From: an uncultured Lachnospiraceae bacterium
Lineage (GTDB): Bacteria > Bacillota > Clostridia > Lachnospirales > Lachnospiraceae
Assembly: GCA_947628025.1 (NCBI GenBank)
Contig: CANQYH010000012.1
Span: 1 to 22,957, forward strand
DNA: 22,957 bases
Direction: 5' to 3'
A model generated the notes under the pieces. It searched no databases. It worked only from the letters and a program-made list of their open reading frames with translations, and was not told the DNA's origin. Position 1 is the stretch's first letter, and the number at the start of each line of letters is the position of its first letter. Positions 21,656-22,957 of the stretch are shown in pieces. The position numbers were made by a program, and so were the translations under genes.

Positions 21656-22957
21656 ATGAAAACTATCACCTATCAAAGTACAAGGGGCGGAGAGAGCGGC
21701 GTTACCGCGTCCCGGGCGATCCTGAAAGGAATCGCGGACGACGGCGGCCTGTTCATGCCCGTGGAGATACCGAAGCTGGAGCAGCCCATGAGCGAGCTGG
21801 CGGAGCTTTCCTACCAGGAGCTGGCTTATGAGGTCATGAAGCTGTATCTGACGGATTTTACGGAAGAGGAACTGAAAGACTGCATCCGGCAGGCTTATGA
21901 CAGTAAATTTGATACGGAGGAGATCGCGCCGGTGGTTCGGGTAGGCAGCGCCTATGTGCTGGAGCTGTTCCACGGCAGCACCATCGCGTTCAAGGACATG
22001 GCGCTGTCGATCCTGCCGCATCTTATGACCGTGGCGGCGAAGAAGAACCATGTGGACCATGAGATCGTGATCCTGACGGCGACCTCCGGCGATACCGGCA
22101 AAGCAGCTCTGGCCGGGTTTGCGGACGTACCGGGCACGCGGATCATCGTCTTTTATCCCAGGGACGGCGTGAGCCGCATCCAGCAGCTGCAGATGGTCAC
22201 CCAGAAAGGCGATAATACGGCGGTCGTGGCGATCCACGGCAATTTTGACGACGCCCAGACCGGCGTGAAAAAGATCTTTGCGGACAAAGAGTTTGAAAAG
22301 AAGCTGGACGAGGGCGGCTTCCAGCTGTCCTCCGCCAATTCCATCAACATAGGGAGGCTGATCCCGCAGGTCGTATATTATGTCCATGCGTACGCGGATC
22401 TGCTGGCACGGGGCGATATCGAAGACGGAGAGAAGATCAATTTCATCGTGCCCACAGGGAATTTCGGCAATATCCTGGCCGGGTATTTCGCTAAGCAGAT
22501 GGGAGTGCCCATCGGCAAACTGATCTGCGCTTCCAACGACAATAAGGTGCTGTATGATTTCTTTACCACCGGCGTCTACGATAAGAACCGCGAGTTTGTG
22601 CTGACCATGTCGCCGTCCATGGACATCCTGGTCTCCAGCAATCTGGAGCGGCTGATCTACCTGAGCGCGGGCTGCGACGCGAAAAAGACCGCGAAGCTGA
22701 TGCAGGAACTCTCCGAGACGGGCCGTTATACGGTGACGAAAGAGATGCAGAAGCGGATGAAAGATTTTGCGGCGGGCTATGCGACGGAGGAACAGGACGC
22801 GGAGGTGATCCGCTATCTGTATAAGAACCGCGGTTACGTGATGGATCCCCATACCGCCGTAGCGTATGATACCGCCGTGCGCTATCAGGAAGAGAGCGCG
22901 GATGTTGTCATCACGGATCCGCTGGATGACGGCGTGGACTTCGTGAGCGCGGACAAT
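21656..22957 (+). CDS. thrC: Threonine synthase, N-terminal 434 residues (cut by window end)
   Basis: PLP enzyme that converts O-phosphohomoserine to threonine in the cytoplasm. ATG 21656 with AGAGGAGG five bases upstream; the frame is open to the last base. The N-terminal YQSTRGG and ADDGGLFMP are typical. The PLP-binding lysine is Lys113 in ELFHGSTIAFKDMAL, followed by LTATSGDTGKAALAGF, PRDGVSRIQQLQM, SSANSINIGRLIPQ and the phosphate-gripping PTGNFGNILAGYFAKQMG. YVMDPHTAVAY near residue 400 is also conserved. The full family length is about 495, so 60 or so residues should lie beyond the window. The last 25 visible residues do not show the STASP-type motif I would expect after the HTAVAY block. 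Confidence 0.95.
   Translation, partial: MKTITYQSTRGGESGVTASRAILKGIADDGGLFMPVEIPKLEQPMSELAELSYQELAYEVMKLYLTDFTEEELKDCIRQAYDSKFDTEEIAPVVRVGSAYVLELFHGSTIAFKDMALSILPHLMTVAAKKNHVDHEIVILTATSGDTGKAALAGFADVPGTRIIVFYPRDGVSRIQQLQMVTQKGDNTAVVAIHGNFDDAQTGVKKIFADKEFEKKLDEGGFQLSSANSINIGRLIPQVVYYVHAYADLLARGDIEDGEKINFIVPTGNFGNILAGYFAKQMGVPIGKLICASNDNKVLYDFFTTGVYDKNREFVLTMSPSMDILVSSNLERLIYLSAGCDAKKTAKLMQELSETGRYTVTKEMQKRMKDFAAGYATEEQDAEVIRYLYKNRGYVMDPHTAVAYDTAVRYQEESADVVITDPLDDGVDFVSADN

Overview
The window looks like chromosomal DNA from a moderately GC-rich Clostridia-type Firmicute, most likely a gut Lachnospiraceae relative. Pointers are strong AGGAGG ribosome sites, consensus sigma-A promoters, an S-box (SAM-I) riboswitch before metK, lipoproteins with Thr/Ala- or Glu/Ser-rich linkers, and a DUF6106-like protein. 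I see no rRNA, tRNA, transposase, phage gene or CRISPR array.

Layout. 1-572 is the 3' end of murA, closed by a terminator. 700-1899 is a YcaQ/AlkX-like (HTH_42) DNA glycosylase. 1972-3641 is promoter, SAM riboswitch and metK; metK carries three in-frame 51-bp tandem repeats inside the active-site loop. 3778-5267 holds a 54-aa membrane protein, a PhzF-family isomerase and a DUF5655-like protein, then a terminator. 5495-8260 holds ferrous iron uptake genes feoB and feoA on the minus strand, separated by an oppositely oriented gene for a small secreted or membrane acidic protein.

8421-18751 is the accessory heart of the window. It contains a glycerol-1-phosphate dehydrogenase (egsA/araM family), a LacI-family repressor, and a Ugp-like ABC importer (ATPase, two permeases, lipoprotein binding protein). 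These are followed by a DUF6106-like membrane protein, a TIM-barrel sugar isomerase/epimerase and a lipoprotein with a probable beta-propeller fold. The dehydrogenase and the importer are each preceded by a copy of the same regulatory region. The copies are about 230 bp, align without a gap at an offset of exactly 2900 bases, and contain a terminator-like hairpin and a TTGACA-16-TATAAT promoter. The repressor gene between them has its own promoter, whose spacer contains an AATTGTTGAT element also present in copy 1 and, with one change, in copy 2. I infer one regulon for importing a glycerol-phosphate-like or glycoside substrate and processing it through DHAP/glycerol-1-phosphate chemistry. The substrate is unknown.

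18962-21574 encodes two tandem, translationally coupled CNNM/CorC (DUF21-CBS) membrane proteins from a consensus promoter. 21597 to the end is the promoter and the first 434 codons of thrC (threonine synthase), cut by the window edge.
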